From Nocardia vinacea (lineage in GTDB: Bacteria > Actinomycetota > Actinomycetes > Mycobacteriales > Mycobacteriaceae), in contig NZ_CP109149.1 of assembly GCF_035920345.1 (NCBI RefSeq), positions 7,068,001 through 7,132,000 on the forward strand: a stretch of DNA of 64,000 nucleotides, given 5' to 3'. The notes under the pieces are model-generated. The model ran no database searches, had not been told where the DNA came from, and saw only the letters and a list, made by a program, of their open reading frames with translations. The position numbers and the translations under genes were made by a program. Of the stretch, positions 51,307 through 61,238 are shown piece after piece. The number at the start of each line of letters is the position of its first letter. Position 1 is the stretch's first letter.

Positions 51307-52824
51307 ATGCTGAACAACGGCGCGATGATCGCCGACCGATATCGGCTGCAACGCCTGATCGCCACGGGCGGTATGGGTCAGGTATGGGAGGCACTCGACA
51401 CCCGGCTGGACCGCCGGGTCGCGGTGAAGGTGCTCAAATCCGAGTTCTCCGCCGACCCGACCTTCCGGCACCGGTTCCGCAGTGAGGCCAAGACCACGGC
51501 CCAGCTGAATCACCCGGGTATCGCCGGAATCTACGACTACGGCGAGACCATGGATCCCAGCGGCGGGGAAACCGCTTATCTGGTCATGGAATTGGTGCAG
51601 GGTGAACCGCTCAACACGGTGCTGAACCGGCTCGGGCGGCTTTCGGTGGCCCAGGGTCTGGACATGCTGGAGCAGACCGGTCGCGCACTCGAGGTCGCGC
51701 ACGCTGCGGGCGTCGTGCACCGTGACGTCAAGCCGGGCAATATCCTCGTCACGCCGACCGGTCAGGTGAAGATCACCGACTTCGGCATCGCCAAGGCCGT
51801 CGACGCCTCCCCGGTCACCAAGACCGGCATGGTGATGGGCACTGCCCAGTACATCGCGCCTGAGCAGGCGGTCGGCGAGGACGCGACCGCGGCCAGTGAT
51901 GTGTACGCACTCGGTGTGGTCGGCTACGAGGCATTGGCCGGGCAGCGACCGTTCAGCGGCGACGGCGCGATCACCGTCGCGATGAAACATGTGCGCGAGG
52001 CCCCGCCGCCGATGCCGTCCGATCTGCCGTCCAATGTGCGCGAGCTGATCGAGATCACCATGGGCAAGGATCCGACCCTGCGCTATGCCAGCGGCGGCGA
52101 ATTCGCCGACGCCGTCGCCGCCGTGCGTGCCGGACGGCGCCCACCACCGCCGGTCACCACCGCCGGACCGACTGCGACCGGTGCGACCCGAGTGCTGCCG
52201 CCCGGCCCGACCGTGATTCTGCCGTCGCATGACCACGATGGCCAGACGGTCCGGTACAACACCCCGACCTCCATGGGGGTCGGGGGCGCAGCTTCGACCA
52301 GACAAACGCCCGCCGGCGCGCCCAGGACGGTGATGAGTTCCGGCGCCACCCGCGCCAACCCCGGGCCCGGTCCGGAGACCTCGAAGTTCACCACCGGCCA
52401 GAAGGCCGGCGCGGCCGTGGCCGTCGGCGCGGTGCTGCTCGTCGGACTAGTTTTGTGGCTGCTCTTCGGCGGCGATACCAATCCGGATACTGTGCGCCCG
52501 GTCACCACCACCACGAAGGTCGTGCCGCCGCCGGTCACCACGCCGCCGCCGACGACAACCGAGGCGCCGACGACCGAGGTCACCACGACCAGACCGGCGC
52601 CGCCACCGCCGCCGACCACGGAACCGACAACGACAACGCAGCCGCCGACCACAACGCCGAGTACCACAGCGCCGAGTACGACGAAGTCGTCGAAGACGAC
52701 GAGTCCGTCCACCACCACAAGAGGCTCGTGGTTCCCAACGCTCGATTTACCATTTCCGGATAGTCCCGGTGCCCGAGGACCCTCGGCCACTCCAGGCGCT
52801 GCTACTCCGCAAGGACAACCATGA
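51307..52824 (+). CDS. pknA: PknA, Ser/Thr protein kinase
   Basis: The 505-residue protein has a Hanks-type kinase domain with glycine loop [16 protein letters not shown] lysine Lys41 (RRVAVKVLK), catalytic Asp140 in [13 protein letters not shown] (Asp158) and APE in YIAPEQ. A TM helix follows (about residues 368-390), then a very Thr/Pro-rich extracytoplasmic tail. It lacks PASTA repeats, as PknA does in other genera. The tail is longer than in M. tuberculosis PknA. The ATG at 51307 was chosen because the kinase begins right after it; ATGA overlaps pknB. Confidence 0.95.
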   Translation: MLNNGAMIADRYRLQRLIATGGMGQVWEALDTRLDRRVAVKVLKSEFSADPTFRHRFRSEAKTTAQLNHPGIAGIYDYGETMDPSGGETAYLVMELVQGEPLNTVLNRLGRLSVAQGLDMLEQTGRALEVAHAAGVVHRDVKPGNILVTPTGQVKITDFGIAKAVDASPVTKTGMVMGTAQYIAPEQAVGEDATAASDVYALGVVGYEALAGQRPFSGDGAITVAMKHVREAPPPMPSDLPSNVRELIEITMGKDPTLRYASGGEFADAVAAVRAGRRPPPPVTTAGPTATGATRVLPPGPTVILPSHDHDGQTVRYNTPTSMGVGGAASTRQTPAGAPRTVMSSGATRANPGPGPETSKFTTGQKAGAAVAVGAVLLVGLVLWLLFGGDTNPDTVRPVTTTTKVVPPPVTTPPPTTTEAPTTEVTTTRPAPPPPPTTEPTTTTQPPTTTPSTTAPSTTKSSKTTSPSTTTRGSWFPTLDLPFPDSPGARGPSATPGAATPQGQP

Positions 52825-54725
52825 CGACCCCGAAGAATCTCTCCTCACGCTACGAGCTGGGTGAGATCATCGGGTTCGGCGGCATGTCCGAAGTCCACAA
52901 GGCGCGCGATCTACGGCTCAGCCGGGACGTCGCGATCAAGGTGTTGCGTGCCGACCTGGCCCGCGACCCGACGTTCTACCTGCGCTTCAAGCGCGAGGCG
53001 CAGAACGCCGCCGCACTGAACCATCCGGCCATCGTCGCGGTCTACGACACCGGTGAGGCGGAGGTGGACGGCGGCCCGCTGCCGTACATCGTGATGGAGT
53101 ACGTCGACGGTGACACGCTGCGGGACATCGTGCGCGGTAAGGGTCCGATACCGCCGCGCCGGGCCATGGAGGTCGTCGCCGACGTCTGCGCCGCACTGGA
53201 TTTCAGCCATAAGGCCGGAATCGTGCACCGCGATATGAAGCCGGCGAACATCATGATCAATCGGGCCGGCGCAGTGAAGGTGATGGACTTCGGCATCGCG
53301 CGGGCGATCGCCGACAGCTCCAACCCGATGACCCAGACCGCGGCCGTTATCGGTACCGCGCAATATCTTTCGCCCGAGCAGGCACGCGGTGAGACCGTCG
53401 ACGCCCGCTCGGATGTCTATTCCGTCGGCTGTGTGCTGTTCGAAATCCTCACCGGCGAGCCGCCTTTCACCGGTGACTCCCCGATCGCCGTTGCCTACCA
53501 GCACGTCCGGGAGGATCCGCGGCTGCCATCGCATGTCCACAACGGAGTGCCGCGCGAGTTGGATTCCGTCGTGCTCAAGGCGATGAGCAAGAATCCGGCC
53601 AACCGGTACCAGTCGGCCGCCGAGATGCGTGCCGATCTGATCCGCGTGCTCGGCGGCCAGAAGCCGAGCGCGCCGATGGTGATGACCGACGAGGACCGCA
53701 CCACCATCCTCGGCTCGAACGAACCGGCACCGCGCAACTTCCGCACCGTCGAACGCAATGACGACACCGCCGAGCAGGAACCCGCCGAACCGGCGAGTCC
53801 GCGCCGCAATCTCTATATCGCCCTCGGCGCCGCCGCGGCGGTCATCGTCGCGTTCGCCCTGTTCTGGGTGTTGATCGGACCGGGCGCGCGCCCGGATCAG
53901 GTCGCCATACCGGACCTTTCGAACAGATCCGCGCAACAGGCCCAGGACTCGCTGCAGAAGCTCGGCTTCACGGTGGCCATCCAGCAGAAGCCGGATAACA
54001 AGGTCGCCACCGGCAATGTCATCTCCACGCAGCCGCTCGGCGGCTCCCGGGTCGACAAGGGCAGCACGATCACCGTGCAGGTCTCCTCCGGACCGGCGCA
54101 GGTGCAGATTCCTCGGCTCGACGGCATGACCCAGGAGCAGGCGGAGCAGCAGCTGAACGCCAGTGGCTTGCGGATGGATCCGAATGTGCAGCGCAAGCCG
54201 TCGAGTGCGCAGGAGACGGACAAGGTGATCGGCACCGATCCCTCGGCGGGCTCGCGCGTCGATGTCGACCGGGCCATCGTCGTGATTCTCGGTTCCGGAC
54301 CGGAGCAGATCCGGGTGCCGAATGTGGTCGGTCAGGACATCAGCGTCGCGCAGCCGAATCTGGTGGACAGCTCCGGTTTCAAGATCAACATCCAGGAGGT
54401 GCCGTCCTCGAAGCCCAAGGGCGAGGTGATCTCGACCAACCCGGCGGGCGGCACGAGCGCGGACAAAGGGTCGACGGTCACCGTACAGGTCTCCAGCGGC
54501 GACATCGTCATGCCGAGCCTGGTCGGCCTGACCACGGCGCAGGCGGTGGACAAGCTGCGGCAGGCGGGTTGGACCGGCACATCGGCACAGATCAGCCAGA
54601 CCACCCAGGGCACCTTCGATACCAATAGTGTCGGCCGGATCGTCAGCCAGCAGCCCGCGGCAGGGTCTGCGATCGGGAAGAACGGAACGGTTTCGATCAC
54701 CACCTACGTCCTCGGTCCGCCGTAA
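52821..54725 (+). CDS. pknB: PknB, PASTA-domain Ser/Thr protein kinase
   Basis: The 634-residue kinase has catalytic Lys40, Asp138 (HRDMKPAN) and Asp156 (MDFG), and the activation-loop threonines Thr171 and Thr173 in [15 protein letters not shown], at the same positions as in mycobacterial PknB. A TM helix (about 332-353) leads to four PASTA repeats ([74 protein letters not shown]) that sense muropeptides or lipid II. It controls growth and division through FhaA/FhaB, PbpA and others. Confidence 0.97.
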   Translation: MTTPKNLSSRYELGEIIGFGGMSEVHKARDLRLSRDVAIKVLRADLARDPTFYLRFKREAQNAAALNHPAIVAVYDTGEAEVDGGPLPYIVMEYVDGDTLRDIVRGKGPIPPRRAMEVVADVCAALDFSHKAGIVHRDMKPANIMINRAGAVKVMDFGIARAIADSSNPMTQTAAVIGTAQYLSPEQARGETVDARSDVYSVGCVLFEILTGEPPFTGDSPIAVAYQHVREDPRLPSHVHNGVPRELDSVVLKAMSKNPANRYQSAAEMRADLIRVLGGQKPSAPMVMTDEDRTTILGSNEPAPRNFRTVERNDDTAEQEPAEPASPRRNLYIALGAAAAVIVAFALFWVLIGPGARPDQVAIPDLSNRSAQQAQDSLQKLGFTVAIQQKPDNKVATGNVISTQPLGGSRVDKGSTITVQVSSGPAQVQIPRLDGMTQEQAEQQLNASGLRMDPNVQRKPSSAQETDKVIGTDPSAGSRVDVDRAIVVILGSGPEQIRVPNVVGQDISVAQPNLVDSSGFKINIQEVPSSKPKGEVISTNPAGGTSADKGSTVTVQVSSGDIVMPSLVGLTTAQAVDKLRQAGWTGTSAQISQTTQGTFDTNSVGRIVSQQPAAGSAIGKNGTVSITTYVLGPP

Positions 54726-54809
54726 CAGCGGCCGACCTGGCACGCCACCTCGACGACGATCAGCTCAGCGAATTCGTCACCGCCGTCTACGGCCACGCCC
54801 TGACGCCGA

Positions 54810-55928
54810 TCAGGAAAGATCCAGGTGGCAATTCATCGACATCGCCGCCTCGGCCAGCTCCGTCAATTCGACCACCTCGACGCCGTGCTGCCGGAGTTGC
54901 TCGACCCCGACACAGTTGGTCACGAAGGTCGTCGGTTCCCGCCAGGCGATGACGACGCGCGAAATCCCGGCCCGCAGAATCCGGTCGGTGCACGGCAGCC
55001 GGGTCGCGGTGGCGCGCTGGGAACACGGTTCGAGGGTGCTGTAGATCGTCGCTCGCGCCAGCCGAGGATCGTCCGCGTCGAGCTTGTCGAGCGCGGACTC
55101 CTCGGCATGGACCTTCTCGTCGGTCTCGCGCGAGTAGCCGGTCGAGATCTCGACGCCGTCGGCCACAACGACCGCGCCGACGGAGAATGCGGTCGGGCTG
55201 GGCGGGCACAGCCGCGCCAATTCGATTGCCCGGCGCATGAATTGGATATCGGTCTGTTCCTCGGACTTGCGAGGCAGGTAGCGCAGCAATGCGATATCGC
55301 CGATCCGAGTGACATCGGCCAGGTGCATTCGGCGGGCCGGGTAGCTCGCGGGGCCGAGAAAGCGCGGCGCCGCGGCATGTCCGACGACGATCGGCGCGAC
55401 CGCCATCTGCAATTCGTCGGCCAGGTCCGCCGCGAGAAACTGCGTGTGGACGCGGGTACCGCCCTCGACCATGAGCCGGGCGATGCCGCGGCGGCCGAGA
55501 TCGTCGAGCAATGCTCCGAGGTCGATATCGACACCGAGCGGGACCACCTCCGCCAGACCCGCCAACCGATCGCCGAGCTTCGCCGCACCGGCGTGTGTGG
55601 TGTAGACGAGTTTGTCACCGCCGTGGTGCCAGAACCGCAGCTCGGGATCCAGATCACCGCGTGCGCTCACGGCGATCCTCAACGGGTACTCCGGTTTTCC
55701 GGCCGCGATACGCGCGGCCCGCCGGTCCGCACTGTTGACCAGCAACCGCGGATTGTCGCGTCGCAGCGTCTGCGCACCGATCAGGATCGCGTCGGACTCC
55801 GCACGCACCTGATCCACCCGATCGAAATCCGCGGCATTGGATAGCTTCAGCCGCTCCGGACTCGCATCGTCGATATATCCGTCGACACTGACCGCGACGG
55901 AAAGTAGGACATAGGGCCGACGCGTCAC
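54810..55928 (-). CDS. RibD-like bifunctional reductase-deaminase with reversed domain order
   Basis: The 372-residue protein starts with a RibD_C/dihydrofolate-reductase-like domain (VLLSVAVSVDGYIDDASPER, LIGAQTLRRDNPRLL, ARLMVEGGTRVHTQFL). A zinc cytidine/deoxycytidylate-type deaminase domain follows, with His274-Ala-Glu276 (KVHAEES), Cys302 and Cys313 (LEPCSQRATATRLPCTD). Bacterial RibD has the deaminase first. Both active sites look intact. It may therefore catalyse the two middle steps of riboflavin synthesis or a related pathway. The GTG at 55928 overlaps the trpG stop (GTGA). It is convergent with pknB. Confidence 0.85.
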   Translation of the reverse strand: MTRRPYVLLSVAVSVDGYIDDASPERLKLSNAADFDRVDQVRAESDAILIGAQTLRRDNPRLLVNSADRRAARIAAGKPEYPLRIAVSARGDLDPELRFWHHGGDKLVYTTHAGAAKLGDRLAGLAEVVPLGVDIDLGALLDDLGRRGIARLMVEGGTRVHTQFLAADLADELQMAVAPIVVGHAAAPRFLGPASYPARRMHLADVTRIGDIALLRYLPRKSEEQTDIQFMRRAIELARLCPPSPTAFSVGAVVVADGVEISTGYSRETDEKVHAEESALDKLDADDPRLARATIYSTLEPCSQRATATRLPCTDRILRAGISRVVIAWREPTTFVTNCVGVEQLRQHGVEVVELTELAEAAMSMNCHLDLS

Positions 55929-56569
55929 TGGGTCACCAGTGCCGCGACCTCCGCCTCCAGCATCTCCACCAGCCCCTCGGACGGACGCTCGCCGCATACC
56001 TCCAGCCAGTTCGCCAACATCCGGTGCCCGCCCTGGGTCAGCACCGATTCGGGATGGAACTGCACGCCGTGAATCGGCAGTGTCCGATGCCGCATGGCCA
56101 TCACGATCCCGGACTCGGTGCGCCCGATCACCTCGATATCCGCGGGCAAGGTGTCCTCGAGGACGGTGAGTGAGTGGTATCGGGTCGCGGTGAACGGGTC
56201 GGGCAGACCGGCCAGCACGCCCGTGCCGAGATGGAAGACCGAGCTGGTCTTGCCGTGCAGCAACTCCGGCGCGCGAGTCACGGTGCCGCCGAACGCCTCT
56301 CCGATGGCCTGATGGCCCAGGCAAACCCCGAGCAGCGGAATGCTGTGCCGGGTGCAGGCGTGCACCAGATCGATGCTCGCGCCCGCTCGATCCGGAGTGC
56401 CAGGTCCGGGGCTGATCAGAATGCCGTCGTATTCGGTGACGACCGCGTCCAGATCGGCCAACTTCGGGTCGTCATTGCGCCAGACCACGGCCTCGGCACC
56501 CAACTGGCCGAGGTACTGCACCAGGTTGAACACGAAGCTGTCGTAGTTGTCGACGACCAGTACACGCAT
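55925..56569 (-). CDS. trpG: Glutamine amidotransferase component (TrpG/PabA)
   Basis: The 214-residue protein is a class I glutamine amidotransferase: nucleophile Cys83 in GVCLGHQAIGEAFGG, and His/Glu of the triad in VQFHPESV. ILISPGPGTPDRAG is the oxyanion region. It supplies ammonia to anthranilate or aminodeoxychorismate synthase; the partner subunit is not in this window. In mycobacteria the same gene lies next to pknB, with crgA on the far side. It is coupled to the RibD-like gene downstream. Confidence 0.93.
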   Translation of the reverse strand: MRVLVVDNYDSFVFNLVQYLGQLGAEAVVWRNDDPKLADLDAVVTEYDGILISPGPGTPDRAGASIDLVHACTRHSIPLLGVCLGHQAIGEAFGGTVTRAPELLHGKTSSVFHLGTGVLAGLPDPFTATRYHSLTVLEDTLPADIEVIGRTESGIVMAMRHRTLPIHGVQFHPESVLTQGGHRMLANWLEVCGERPSEGLVEMLEAEVAALVTQ

Positions 56570-56774
56570 GCTGACGAGATTACGTGGCGACCCGGCGGAC
56601 CGTCGCCCGCATTACCAGTTGGGATAGCCTAGAGGCAGACCGGAGGGGACCTGAGCCCTCACCCGGACCGTCTCGGCCCCCGCCGGATCGGGTTCTGTGG
56701 TGCGCGAGCTCGGCCATAATTCAACCGAATCCCGCCCGCCGGTACCCGACCTGAACGCCGAACACGAGGACGAA

Positions 56775-57038
56775 ATGCCCAAGTCGAAGGTCCGCAAGAA
56801 GACCGACTACACGATCAATCCCGCCAGCCGCACGCCGGTCAAGGTGAAGGCGGGGCCATCCCCGGTCTGGTACGTCGTGATCATGCTCGGCTTCATGCTG
56901 GCCGGGCTGGTCTGGCTGCTCGTCTACTACCTGGCCAACGACCGCATCACTTGGATGGCGGATCTCGGAGCGTGGAACTTCCTGATCGGCTTCGGTCTGA
57001 TGGTCGTCGGCCTGATCATGACCATGCGGTGGCGGTGA
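56775..57038 (+). CDS. crgA: CrgA, cell-division membrane protein
   Basis: The 87-residue protein begins [20 protein letters not shown], the CrgA N-terminus, and has two TM helices ([20 protein letters not shown] and the C-terminal [16 protein letters not shown]). CrgA interacts with FtsZ, FtsQ, FtsI and others at the septum in actinobacteria. The ATG at 56775 was chosen by homology; a weak GAGGA site is 5 bases upstream. It is divergent from trpG, with a possible -10 TAGCCT at 56625-56630. Confidence 0.95.
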   Translation: MPKSKVRKKTDYTINPASRTPVKVKAGPSPVWYVVIMLGFMLAGLVWLLVYYLANDRITWMADLGAWNFLIGFGLMVVGLIMTMRWR

Positions 57039-57134
57039 CCTGGCGCAATAACGCCAGGATTACAGACGTGTCATTAATGCACACCTGTGGATAACCGTGT
57101 GGACAACTCGAGGAACGATTGGGGAAAGTGACAC

Positions 57135-57599
57135 GTGGATCCCGAATCCGATTCGCCTGATCCGCTTCCCGAACCACGCACCACCTGGACCACGCCGATG
57201 GCCGCTCTCGTTGCGGTCACCATCGGCGGTGTGGTGCTGGCCGGTGCCGCCATCCTCGCCAAGGATGGACCGAGTCGGCTGCTGATCGGATTGGCGGCGA
57301 TCGGCCTGCTGGCCTTGGCCGGACTCGGATTCCGACAGCGCCCGCGACTGAGCATCACCGCCGATCCACAGCCGCGACTGGTGGTCCGCACGCTCACCGG
57401 ACCGACCGAATACACCCGCGATCAGATAATGCGGGCCCGCGTCGTCGGCTATCGCCGTCTCGGCCGCAAGAATCCCATGCTCGAAATCGATGTCGAGCAC
57501 CACGGCGACGAACGCCTGCTGATCTTCGGCCGCTGGGACCTCGGCACCAGTCCGGACGAGGTCTTCGAAACCCTTGTCGTACACGGACTGGCGCAGTAG
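57135..57599 (+). CDS. PH-domain membrane protein
   Basis: The 154-residue protein has two TM helices (residues about 20-65) followed by a small bacterial PH-like domain (SITADPQPRLVVRTLTG through GRWDLGTSPDEVFETLV). It corresponds in position and layout to Rv0010c of M. tuberculosis, next to crgA. Function is unknown. The GTG at 57135 follows GGGGAAAG. Confidence 0.85.
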   Translation: MDPESDSPDPLPEPRTTWTTPMAALVAVTIGGVVLAGAAILAKDGPSRLLIGLAAIGLLALAGLGFRQRPRLSITADPQPRLVVRTLTGPTEYTRDQIMRARVVGYRRLGRKNPMLEIDVEHHGDERLLIFGRWDLGTSPDEVFETLVVHGLAQ

Positions 57600-57643
57600 C
57601 CGCGCGCCGAAGGCGCGCGGCGGCAACGTTTCACGTGAAGCAT

Positions 57644-58513
57644 CTACCGCAGCGATATCGCCGCGGCGACGATGACGGCGAGTGCCGCCACGGCGACGGC
57701 GGCAACCGCGGCCCAGCCGATCAGCCGTGCGTTCTCCTGGGATTTCGCGCGCAACCACTCGGGCAGGAACAGAATGCCGAGTGCGGCAAGGGTGCCCGCG
57801 GCGAGTCCGCCGAGGTGTCCGGCCAATGAGATACCGGGCAGCGAGAAGCTGATGAAGACATTGATGCCGATGAGGATCAACATCTGATTCGGATTCTGTC
57901 GCACCCGGATCAGGATCACGGTGATCGCGCCGAACAGTCCGTACACCGCACACGATGCGCCCGCGGTGAGGCTGTCCCTGGCGAAAACCATCACGGCGGC
58001 CGAACCGCCGAGCAGTGACACCAGGTAGACCATCAGATAGCGCACCCGCCCGAGCACCGGCTCGATACTGCGGCCGACCACATACAGCGCGAACATATTG
58101 AGCAGCAGGTGGATCGGACCGTAGTGCAGGAAGCCGGAGCCGATCAGCCGCACGTACTGACCGTGCGCGACCGCGGACGGATAGAGCACCCAGTCGATGT
58201 ACAGCGCGGAATGCCCGGTGTTCTCCACCAGACTCTTCGATTGGCCCGCGGTGACCGCGAAGACGATCGTGTTCAGCGCGATGAGCGCATAGGTGACATA
58301 CGGAATCGGAGTACGCGCGGTCTGCGCACCGGCGACGGTTCGCACCGGCCGGACCTCACTCTGCCCCTGACGGACACAGTCGACACAGTGCTGTCCGACC
58401 GCCGCGGGTCGCAGACATTCCGGACAGGCAGGCCGCCCGCACCGAGTGCAGGCCAGGCCCGTAGGACGATTGGGGTGGCGGACGCACGTCGGTGCGGGCG
58501 GTTGAGCGTTCAT
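57644..58513 (-). CDS. Rhomboid-family intramembrane serine protease with zinc ribbon
   Basis: The 289-residue protein has an N-terminal B-box-type zinc finger (CVRHPNRPTGLACTRCGRPA then CPECLRP and CVDC), then six TM helices. Rhomboid features are HYGPIHLLLNMFALYVVGR, the catalytic Ser in GASCAVYGLFG and the catalytic His in GHLGGLAAG. It should cleave TM substrates in the membrane. The residue after the catalytic serine is Cys instead of the usual Gly. It is transcribed after ppiA (4-base gap), as in related actinobacteria. Confidence 0.9.
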   Translation of the reverse strand: MNAQPPAPTCVRHPNRPTGLACTRCGRPACPECLRPAAVGQHCVDCVRQGQSEVRPVRTVAGAQTARTPIPYVTYALIALNTIVFAVTAGQSKSLVENTGHSALYIDWVLYPSAVAHGQYVRLIGSGFLHYGPIHLLLNMFALYVVGRSIEPVLGRVRYLMVYLVSLLGGSAAVMVFARDSLTAGASCAVYGLFGAITVILIRVRQNPNQMLILIGINVFISFSLPGISLAGHLGGLAAGTLAALGILFLPEWLRAKSQENARLIGWAAVAAVAVAALAVIVAAAISLR

Positions 58514-58517
58514 CGGA

Positions 58518-59054
58518 TTATTCGATAGTGATCTTGGAGATGGTGACGGCTTCCTTGGGACGGTCGTTGCGATCGGTCGGCGCGGTCGCGATGGCATCGA
58601 CGACCTTGCGCGAATCGGGGTCGACGACCTCCCCGAAGATGGTGTGCTTGCGGTTCAGATGCGGCTGCGAACCGACGGTGATGAAGAACTGCGAACCATT
58701 GGTGCCCGGTCCCGCATTCGCCATCGCCAGCAGGTAGCCGCGATCGAAGCGCAGCTCCGGGTGGAATTCGTCGCCGAATTCGTAGCCGGGTCCACCGCGT
58801 CCGGTGCCGGTCGGGTCACCACCTTGAATCATGAACCCGTCGATCACCCGGTGGAAGCTCACGCCGTCGTAGAACGGGCCGGAGGTGCCGCCGCTGGCGT
58901 TCTCCGTCTTGTACGGTGCCGATCCGTCGGCCAGGCCGATGAAGTTCCGCACCGTCTTCGGGGCGTGGTTACCGAAGAGCGAGATCTTGATATCGCCGTG
59001 GTTGGTGTGCAACGTGGCCACGGCGGTCTGGTTCGGTGAGGTCACGCCGCCCAT
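58518..59054 (-). CDS. ppiA: Peptidyl-prolyl cis-trans isomerase (cyclophilin)
   Basis: The 178-residue protein matches actinobacterial PpiA: ATLHTNHGDIKISLFGNHAP, YDGVSFHRVIDGFMIQGGDP (catalytic Arg), FFITVGSQPHLNRKHTIFGE. It speeds proline isomerisation in protein folding in the cytosol. The ATG at 59054 is chosen; GTG 59045 is an alternative. In M. tuberculosis ppiA (Rv0009) sits at the same place beside Rv0010c and crgA. Confidence 0.95.
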   Translation of the reverse strand: MGGVTSPNQTAVATLHTNHGDIKISLFGNHAPKTVRNFIGLADGSAPYKTENASGGTSGPFYDGVSFHRVIDGFMIQGGDPTGTGRGGPGYEFGDEFHPELRFDRGYLLAMANAGPGTNGSQFFITVGSQPHLNRKHTIFGEVVDPDSRKVVDAIATAPTDRNDRPKEAVTISKITIE

Positions 59055-59150
59055 CGTGCCACGATCCTCGCAATCTTCGCCGCACCGGGCCGGGTGCGGC
59101 TGTGATCTGGGACTACTGCGCGATGCGCAGGTATGTGCCACAGTTGTCGA

Positions 59151-59363
59151 ATGACCTTGGGGCGCCTACTCACCTCCGCACGTTCTCGTAACCGTCTGAT
59201 TGCCGCGGTCGTCGTCGCGCTGGCCGGTGGCGTGGCCTGGTTGGTCCGCAGCAAGCGTCCACAACCGCCGGAACCGGCGCTGGCGCCGCCGCGAATCGGC
59301 TACTCCCGCAACGGTTCCGCGCCGACTCCCTTGGCGGGCGCCGGCGCGGACAACGGTCGCTGA
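59151..59363 (+). CDS. Small single-pass membrane protein
   Basis: The 70-residue protein has one TM helix (RLIAAVVVALAGGVAWLV) flanked by Arg-rich ends and a Pro-rich C-terminal tail. It is divergent from ppiA. No family is recognised; small membrane proteins of this kind are common near this locus. The reading frame and protein-like composition support it. Confidence 0.6.
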   Translation: MTLGRLLTSARSRNRLIAAVVVALAGGVAWLVRSKRPQPPEPALAPPRIGYSRNGSAPTPLAGAGADNGR

Positions 59364-59382
59364 CTCCCCGCTCCGATCCCGG

Positions 59383-60234
59383 TCAGCGGCTGACGGTGCG
59401 CTTGTACTGCCGCAGCGCGAGCGGGATGAACACCAGCAGGATGATCACCACCCACGCGAGCGTGGTCGCCACCGGATGCTGCATGGACCAGGCGTCCGAT
59501 TTCGGCGCCATCGGACTGGTATTACCGAACAGATCGCGGGTCGCCTGGGTGACCGCCGAGACCGGATTCCATTCGGCGAATACCCGCAGCGCCGTCGGCA
59601 GATTCTCGAGCGGCACAAAGGTATTGGCCAGGAATGTCAGCGGGAAGATCACCATGAAGCTGGCGTTGTTGAACACCTCGGGCGCGCGGACCAGCAGGCC
59701 GACCACGGCCATGATCCAGGAGATCGCGTACGCGAACAGCAGCAACAGCACATAGGCCAGCACCGCGTCGAGCAGTGATCCGCGAATCCGCCAGCCGACG
59801 ACATAACCGGTCAGCGACATCACCACCAGGCTGACCACATTGATCACCACATCGCTGATGGTGCGCCCGACCAGCACGGCCGACGGCGCCATCGGCAGCG
59901 AGCGGAACCGGTCGATAATGCCCTTCTGCATGTCCTCGGCCAGGCCCAATCCGGTGAACGTCGCACCGAACACCACCGACTGCGCGAAGATGCCCGCGAT
60001 CAGGAACTCCCGGTACCCGCCCGACATGCCGGGCACCTCGATCGCCGAGCCGAAGATATAGGCGAACAGCAGTACGAACATGATCGGCGACAGCGTCGAG
60101 AAGATCAGCACGTCGGGTACGCGCTTGATCTTGATGACATTGCGCTTAGCGATGGTCACGCTGTCGGTGCAGACGATGGTGAGTCGTTCGCCGAGCGGCA
60201 TGCGGGTTCGGGTGTCCACGGTCGCCGCGGTCAT
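59383..60234 (-). CDS. ABC-2 type transport permease (DrrB-like)
   Basis: The 283-residue protein has six TM helices with the ABC-2 pattern (VLIFSTLSPIMFVLLFAYIF, REFLIAGIFAQSVVFGATFT, NNASFMVIFPLTFLANTFVP). It forms a channel with the ATPase encoded just upstream, with ATGA overlap, in the DrrAB manner. Such exporters move glycolipids, antibiotics or drugs. The substrate is unknown. Confidence 0.92.
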   Translation of the reverse strand: MTAATVDTRTRMPLGERLTIVCTDSVTIAKRNVIKIKRVPDVLIFSTLSPIMFVLLFAYIFGSAIEVPGMSGGYREFLIAGIFAQSVVFGATFTGLGLAEDMQKGIIDRFRSLPMAPSAVLVGRTISDVVINVVSLVVMSLTGYVVGWRIRGSLLDAVLAYVLLLLFAYAISWIMAVVGLLVRAPEVFNNASFMVIFPLTFLANTFVPLENLPTALRVFAEWNPVSAVTQATRDLFGNTSPMAPKSDAWSMQHPVATTLAWVVIILLVFIPLALRQYKRTVSR

Positions 60235-61238
60235 CGCTTGCGTCCTTCCGTTGCTTCCAGCCGATCCGCAGGCTTGTCGCCATTGCCGTTGATCAACTCC
60301 TCGGCCTCGTGACCGGTGAGCGTGAGGAAGACATCGTCCAGCGACGGACGACGTAGACCGACATCGTGGATCTGCACATTGTGGGTGCTCAGCCTGCCGA
60401 TGGCATCGACGAGCGCCTGCGATCCGTCACTGACCGGAACGGTGATCCGGCGCAGTCCGGGTTCGAGGTGGATCTCCCCGTCCGCCAAGCCCTTCAGCGC
60501 CTCCTGGGCGGTCGCGAGATTGTCGGCGTGGTCGACGGTGAGTTCGATGCGGTCGCCGCCGACCAGGGTCTTGAGTTCATCCGCGGTGCCGCGGGCGATC
60601 ACCTTGCCGTGGTCGATCACCGCGATGGCATCGGCCAGTCGGTCGGCCTCCTCCATGTACTGCGTGGTGAGCAAGAGGGTGGTGCCACCGGCGACCAGTT
60701 CCTCGATGACATCCCAGAGGTCGAGGCGCGCACGCGGATCGAGTCCGGTGGTCGGCTCGTCGAGGAAGAGCACCGGTGGATTGGCCACCAGCGCGCCGGC
60801 CAGGTCGAGCCGTCGGCGCATGCCGCCCGAATAGCCCTTGACCGGTCGATCGGCGGCATCGCTCAGTCGGAAGCGCTCCAGCAATTCCCGCGCGCGCTCC
60901 TTACTGCGCTGCACGCCCATGTGATAGAGCCGGCCGACCATCTCCAGATTTTCGAATCCGGTGAGGTATTCGTCGACGGCGGCATATTGCCCGGACGCGC
61001 CGATACGCGAGCGCAGGGCCTGTGGATTGCGGAGCACATCGATACCCGCGACGGTCGCGCGGCCGGCATCCGGAATGAGCAGGGTGGTGAACACCCGGAC
61101 CGTGGTGGTCTTACCCGCACCGTTGGGTCCGAGCAATGCGGTGACGGTACCCTCGGGCACCGCCAGGTCGAGTCCATCGAGGGCGACCAACTGGCCGTAT
61201 CGCTTGACCAGACCCTCGGCGACGATTGCGTCGGGCAT
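60231..61238 (-). CDS. ABC transporter ATPase (DrrA-like)
   Basis: The 335-residue ATPase has Walker A LLGPNGAGKTTTVR, the signature GYSGGMRRRLDLAGAL, Walker B PPVLFLDEPTTGLDPR, the H-loop region (LLLTTQYMEEADRLAD) and a C-terminal DUF4162 domain. It powers the coupled permease downstream. AGGAG lies 6 bases before the ATG. It resembles daunorubicin-resistance-type exporters. Confidence 0.93.
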   Translation of the reverse strand: MPDAIVAEGLVKRYGQLVALDGLDLAVPEGTVTALLGPNGAGKTTTVRVFTTLLIPDAGRATVAGIDVLRNPQALRSRIGASGQYAAVDEYLTGFENLEMVGRLYHMGVQRSKERARELLERFRLSDAADRPVKGYSGGMRRRLDLAGALVANPPVLFLDEPTTGLDPRARLDLWDVIEELVAGGTTLLLTTQYMEEADRLADAIAVIDHGKVIARGTADELKTLVGGDRIELTVDHADNLATAQEALKGLADGEIHLEPGLRRITVPVSDGSQALVDAIGRLSTHNVQIHDVGLRRPSLDDVFLTLTGHEAEELINGNGDKPADRLEATEGRKR

